This document shows positions 60,860 to 64,000 of a stretch of DNA of 64,000 nt, one piece after another. The stretch is taken from positions 1 to 64,000 of the forward strand of contig NZ_CANMQT010000012.1 in the NCBI RefSeq assembly GCF_947500065.1, in the 5' to 3' direction. The stretch is from an uncultured Aquimarina sp. Its GTDB lineage: Bacteria; Bacteroidota; Bacteroidia; Flavobacteriales; Flavobacteriaceae. Numbering within the stretch: the first letter of the stretch is position 1; each line of letters starts with the position of its first letter. The position numbers and the translations under genes are program-made. Below the pieces are notes generated by a model. It had not been told where the DNA came from, did no database searches, and was given only the letters and a program-made list of their open reading frames with translations.

Positions 60860-62953
60860 ATGAGTAAAGCCGTTTATATTGCTACTATTGAACCTAATAG
60901 TGGTAAATCCATTGTAGTTCTAGGATTAATGAGAATGTTGCTTGGAAAAGTAGCTAGAGTAGGATATTTCAGACCTATTATAGATGATCCTAAAGAAGGA
61001 GAAATAGATAATCATATTAATACCGTAATATCTCATTTCGAGTTAGATATTAATTTTAAAAACACCTATGCTTTTACCAGAAGTGAAGTGCTTCAAAAAT
61101 ATAATCAAGGTAGATCTGGAGCAATTATAGATGGGGTTATTGAGAAATATAAAAACCTCGAGGAGAAGTTTGATTTTATTCTGGTAGAAGGAACAGATTT
61201 TTCTGATGAAGGAAGTATCATCGAATTTGATATTAATATAATCATTGCAAAAAACCTGGGAATTCCATCTATTATTGTAGCAAGTGGTGTAGATAAAACT
61301 AATGAAGAAATAGCAGGTAACCTGAAACTGGCATACGATACTTTTACCAGTAAAGATGCGGAAGTAGTTGCTGTTGTTGCTAATAAAGTAGAGAATGGTT
61401 GCGAAAAAGAATTAAAGACAGCATTGGAAAAAGATTTCGAAGAAGATGTTGCACAAATTATCATTCCTAAGATTGGTTCTTTGATTAATCCTACAATTAA
61501 AGAGATTGTAAATGAATTAGATGGTAACGTTCTCTTTGGGAAAGAGTTTCTGAATAATCAAGCAGGTAGTTTTGGAGTAGGAGCCATGCAATTGCGTAAC
61601 TACCTAACACATCTTAAGGATAATAGTTTAGTAATCACTCCTGGTGATCGCGCAGATATTATTTTAGGTGTTTTACAAGCTAATATATCTGACAATTATC
61701 CTAAGATTTCTGCAATTATACTTACCGGAGGAATCATACCAGAAGAACCAATCCTTAAATTGATTGAAGGTGTTTCTCTCTCGGTTCCAATTATATCGGT
61801 ACCACAAGGAACTTTTTCTATTACAAATAAGATAGGTGCTATTAGATCTAAGATTTATGCGGATAATCATCAGAAGATTAACACTTCCATTAGCACATTC
61901 GAACAATTTGTTGACGCGGATAGCTTAGTAGATCCTTTAATTACTTTCGAATCTGATAGTTTGACTCCAAGTATGTTTCAGTATAACTTACTAAAACGTG
62001 CCTTGAAACATAAAAAACATATCGTTCTGCCAGAAGGTTCTGACGAGAGAATTCTAAGAGCAACATTTAGGCTACAAGCATCAAACGTGGTAGACATTAC
62101 ATTAATAGGAGATGAAAAGAAAATTAAAAGTAAGGCTACTAAACTGGATATCCCTATAGATTTTAGTAAAGTAAATGTCGTTTCGCCAATACACTCTCCA
62201 TACTTTGATGAGTATGTAGAGACATTTTATGAATTGCGAAAACATAAGAATGTGAATATGGATATGGCCAAAGATATGATGGCAGATGTTTCTTATTTTG
62301 GTACCATGATGATTTATAAAGGACACGCTGACGGAATGGTTTCTGGAGCAGTACATACTACGCAACATACAATCAGACCGGCATTACAGTTTATTAAAAC
62401 CAAACCAGGTGTAAAAGTTGTGTCTTCCGTGTTTTTTATGTGTTTAGATGATCGGGTTTCTGTGTTTGGAGATTGCGCAATTAATCCGAACCCTAACGCA
62501 GAGCAATTAGCAGAAATTGCAATTTCATCAGCGCAATCAGCCGCTGCATTTGGTATTGAACCAAAAGTGGCAATGTTGTCCTATTCTTCTGGTACATCAG
62601 GAAAAGGAGAGGACGTAGAAACAGTAAGAGAAGCTACAAAAATTGTAAAAGAAAAACACCCAGAACTTAAAATAGAAGGCCCAATACAATATGATGCTGC
62701 CGTAGATATGAGAGTAGGACAAAGTAAACTTCCCAACTCCGAAGTTGCAGGACAAGCGAGTGTCTTGATATTTCCAGATTTAAATACCGGAAATAACACG
62801 TATAAAGCAGTGCAACGAGAAACCGGAGCTTTGGCTATTGGACCCATGCTTCAGGGATTAAATAAACCAGTAAATGATTTAAGTAGAGGATGTACTGTGG
62901 ATGATGTTTACAATACAGTAATTATAACTGCAATTCAGGCTCAAGGGCTATAA
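60860..62953 (+). CDS. pta: phosphate acetyltransferase (long form)
   Basis: 697 residues from the ATG at 60860. N-terminal BioD-like P-loop domain (YIATIEPNSGKSIVVLG, about 5-21), DRTGG domain (about 215-330, GDRADIILGVLQANI, LTGGIIPEEP), and C-terminal PTA_PTB catalytic domain (about 375-697, HIVLPEGSDERILRA, MVSGAVHTTQHTIRPALQ, VFGDCAINPNPNAEQLAEIA, SYSSGTSGKGEDVETVREAT, GQASVLIFPDLNTGN). Reaction: acetyl-CoA + Pi to acetyl phosphate + CoA. It is followed 20 bp later by ackA, the usual pair for acetate and ATP formation. Confidence 0.97.
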   Translation: MSKAVYIATIEPNSGKSIVVLGLMRMLLGKVARVGYFRPIIDDPKEGEIDNHINTVISHFELDINFKNTYAFTRSEVLQKYNQGRSGAIIDGVIEKYKNLEEKFDFILVEGTDFSDEGSIIEFDINIIIAKNLGIPSIIVASGVDKTNEEIAGNLKLAYDTFTSKDAEVVAVVANKVENGCEKELKTALEKDFEEDVAQIIIPKIGSLINPTIKEIVNELDGNVLFGKEFLNNQAGSFGVGAMQLRNYLTHLKDNSLVITPGDRADIILGVLQANISDNYPKISAIILTGGIIPEEPILKLIEGVSLSVPIISVPQGTFSITNKIGAIRSKIYADNHQKINTSISTFEQFVDADSLVDPLITFESDSLTPSMFQYNLLKRALKHKKHIVLPEGSDERILRATFRLQASNVVDITLIGDEKKIKSKATKLDIPIDFSKVNVVSPIHSPYFDEYVETFYELRKHKNVNMDMAKDMMADVSYFGTMMIYKGHADGMVSGAVHTTQHTIRPALQFIKTKPGVKVVSSVFFMCLDDRVSVFGDCAINPNPNAEQLAEIAISSAQSAAAFGIEPKVAMLSYSSGTSGKGEDVETVREATKIVKEKHPELKIEGPIQYDAAVDMRVGQSKLPNSEVAGQASVLIFPDLNTGNNTYKAVQRETGALAIGPMLQGLNKPVNDLSRGCTVDDVYNTVIITAIQAQGL

Positions 62954-62973
62954 AAAAATAGGAAAATTATACT

Positions 62974-64000
62974 ATGCAAGTACTTGTATTAAATTCGGGA
63001 AGTTCATCCATTAAATTCCAATTATTCAATATGCCTTCAGCCCAAGTTCTCTGCTCGGGATTGGTAGAACGTATTGGATTAGAGGATGCTAAGATCAATT
63101 ATAAAACAGATACTCAGAATATTGAAAAAGAAGTTCATATTCTAGATCATAAAACCGGTTTGCAATTGATAGCTTCATATTTGTTAGATGCTACTATAGG
63201 AGTGATTGCATCCGCTTCAGAAATTGAAGTAGTTGGACATAGAGTAGTTCATGGAGGAAGTACCTTTGCTAAAACAGTAGAGATTAATAATGAGGTAAAA
63301 CAAAAAATAGAAAAACTTTCTGCATTGGCGCCACTTCATAATCCAGCTAATTTACAGGGAATTTTGGTTTCAGAGGAAATTTTTACACAAGCAAAACAAG
63401 TAGCAGTATTTGATACAGCCTTTCATCAAACCATGCCGATTGAAGCATACAAGTATGCAATTCCTAATTCTTTTTTAGAAGCGCATGATATAAGAGTATA
63501 TGGTTTTCACGGAACCAGTCATAAATATGTATCAGAAAAGGCAATTGAATTTTTAGGAAAGCAAAACACAAAAATTATTACAATTCATTTAGGGAATGGG
63601 TGCAGTATGACCGCTATTAAAGATGGTAAAAGTATAGATCATACGTTGGGGTTTGCACCAATGAATGGATTAATCATGGGGACTAGATCTGGAGATATTG
63701 ATCCAGCTGTGATTTTTTATATGGTACAATCGCTAGGATATTCTTTGGACGAGGTGAACTCATTACTTCAGAAAGAAAGCGGTATGTTAGGACTTACAGA
63801 ATATAGTGATTTACGCGATATTGAATCGGAAGCAGAAAAGGGAAATATCGATTGTCAGCAAGCATTAGAAATGAATGCATATCGCATAAAGAAGTTTATA
63901 GGTTCCTATACGGCAATTATGAATGGAGTAGACGCAATTGTATTTACCGCTGGAATTGGAGAGAATTCTGATGTTATGAGAAAGTTAGTTTGTACCGAGT
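62974..64000 (+). CDS. ackA: acetate kinase (3' partial)
   Basis: The frame is open from the ATG at 62974 to the window end (342 codons; full length is about 395). Motifs: VLVLNSGSSSIKFQL (about 2-16), VVGHRVVHGGS, PLHNPANLQGI, VFDTAFHQTMP, YGFHGTSHKYVS, THLGNGCSMTAI, MGTRSGDIDPAV and FTAGIGENS: the phosphate-binding and substrate loops of the acetokinase family. Reaction: acetyl phosphate + ADP to acetate + ATP. An AGGAAA stretch lies 8-13 bp before the start. Confidence 0.97.
   Translation, partial: MQVLVLNSGSSSIKFQLFNMPSAQVLCSGLVERIGLEDAKINYKTDTQNIEKEVHILDHKTGLQLIASYLLDATIGVIASASEIEVVGHRVVHGGSTFAKTVEINNEVKQKIEKLSALAPLHNPANLQGILVSEEIFTQAKQVAVFDTAFHQTMPIEAYKYAIPNSFLEAHDIRVYGFHGTSHKYVSEKAIEFLGKQNTKIITIHLGNGCSMTAIKDGKSIDHTLGFAPMNGLIMGTRSGDIDPAVIFYMVQSLGYSLDEVNSLLQKESGMLGLTEYSDLRDIESEAEKGNIDCQQALEMNAYRIKKFIGSYTAIMNGVDAIVFTAGIGENSDVMRKLVCTE

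Noticed and set aside
1..64000. tRNA and rRNA genes
   Set aside because: I looked for tRNA arm patterns and rRNA signatures in the intergenic gaps and saw none; only the SRP RNA is supported.

Overview
The window looks like chromosomal DNA of a marine-type Flavobacteriaceae (phylum Bacteroidota). Evidence: AT-rich DNA, promoters of the TTG-N19..21-TAnnTTTG type, type IX secretion (T9SS) sorting domains of both type A and type B, a PorP/SprF protein, an OmpA protein with the TPR/propeller/CRD/OmpA order, many lipoproteins and almost no Shine-Dalgarno sequences. The genus cannot be settled from the sequence alone. No tRNA, rRNA, CRISPR array, transposase or phage gene was found.

Layout. 1-5912: the 3' part of a giant DUF11 / calcium-repeat adhesin with a gliding-motility type C-terminal domain, then porP/sprF and a PorE-like OmpA protein (T9SS surface trio). 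6375-16951: housekeeping and small genes: trmH, a 47-residue protein, a VOC protein, a DEAD-box helicase, glutamine cyclotransferase, SRP RNA (ffs), an SDR, fsa, a thioredoxin-fold lipoprotein without CxxC, and a YbiT-like ABC-F protein whose second Walker A is lost. 17011-21108: a TetR regulator divergent from a two-gene operon encoding a desaturase/hydroxylase fused to its own ferredoxin reductase, plus a cholesterol-oxidase-like GMC enzyme; a palindromic operator overlies the promoter. 21105-27000: small membrane genes, then an amidohydrolase + Crp/Fnr block bracketed by a perfect 76-bp direct repeat, then an HTH-DUF4870-serine hydrolase fusion.

27064-45612 is the most unusual part: a glycosylation-type locus. 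It has a GT2 polyprenyl-phosphate glycosyltransferase-like gene, three TMTC/PMT-like GT-C membrane proteins with TPR tails, two further GT-C-like membrane/TPR proteins, an SGNH hydrolase, a vanadium-haloperoxidase/PAP2 protein, and a tightly overlapping cassette UbiA - DprE1 - DprE2 - HAD phosphatase. That cassette matches, step for step, the mycobacterial route to polyprenyl-phosphoryl-arabinose. The locus carries a clear scar of tandem duplication: between TMTC copies 1 and 2 lie the fused remnants of an SGNH gene and a GT2 gene.

45929-52610: two tandem, near-paralogous T9SS-secreted adhesins with YadA-head-like repeats, 30-residue repeats and a short coiled coil. 52678-64000: an unknown multi-spanning membrane protein, pheT, three small Lys/Glu-rich envelope proteins, a TlpA-like lipoprotein, a DUF2911 protein, and pta-ackA (ackA runs off the end). 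A working idea (inference) is that the central locus makes a lipid-linked sugar, possibly arabinose, and transfers it to exported proteins or a surface glycan, perhaps including the T9SS adhesins next to it.
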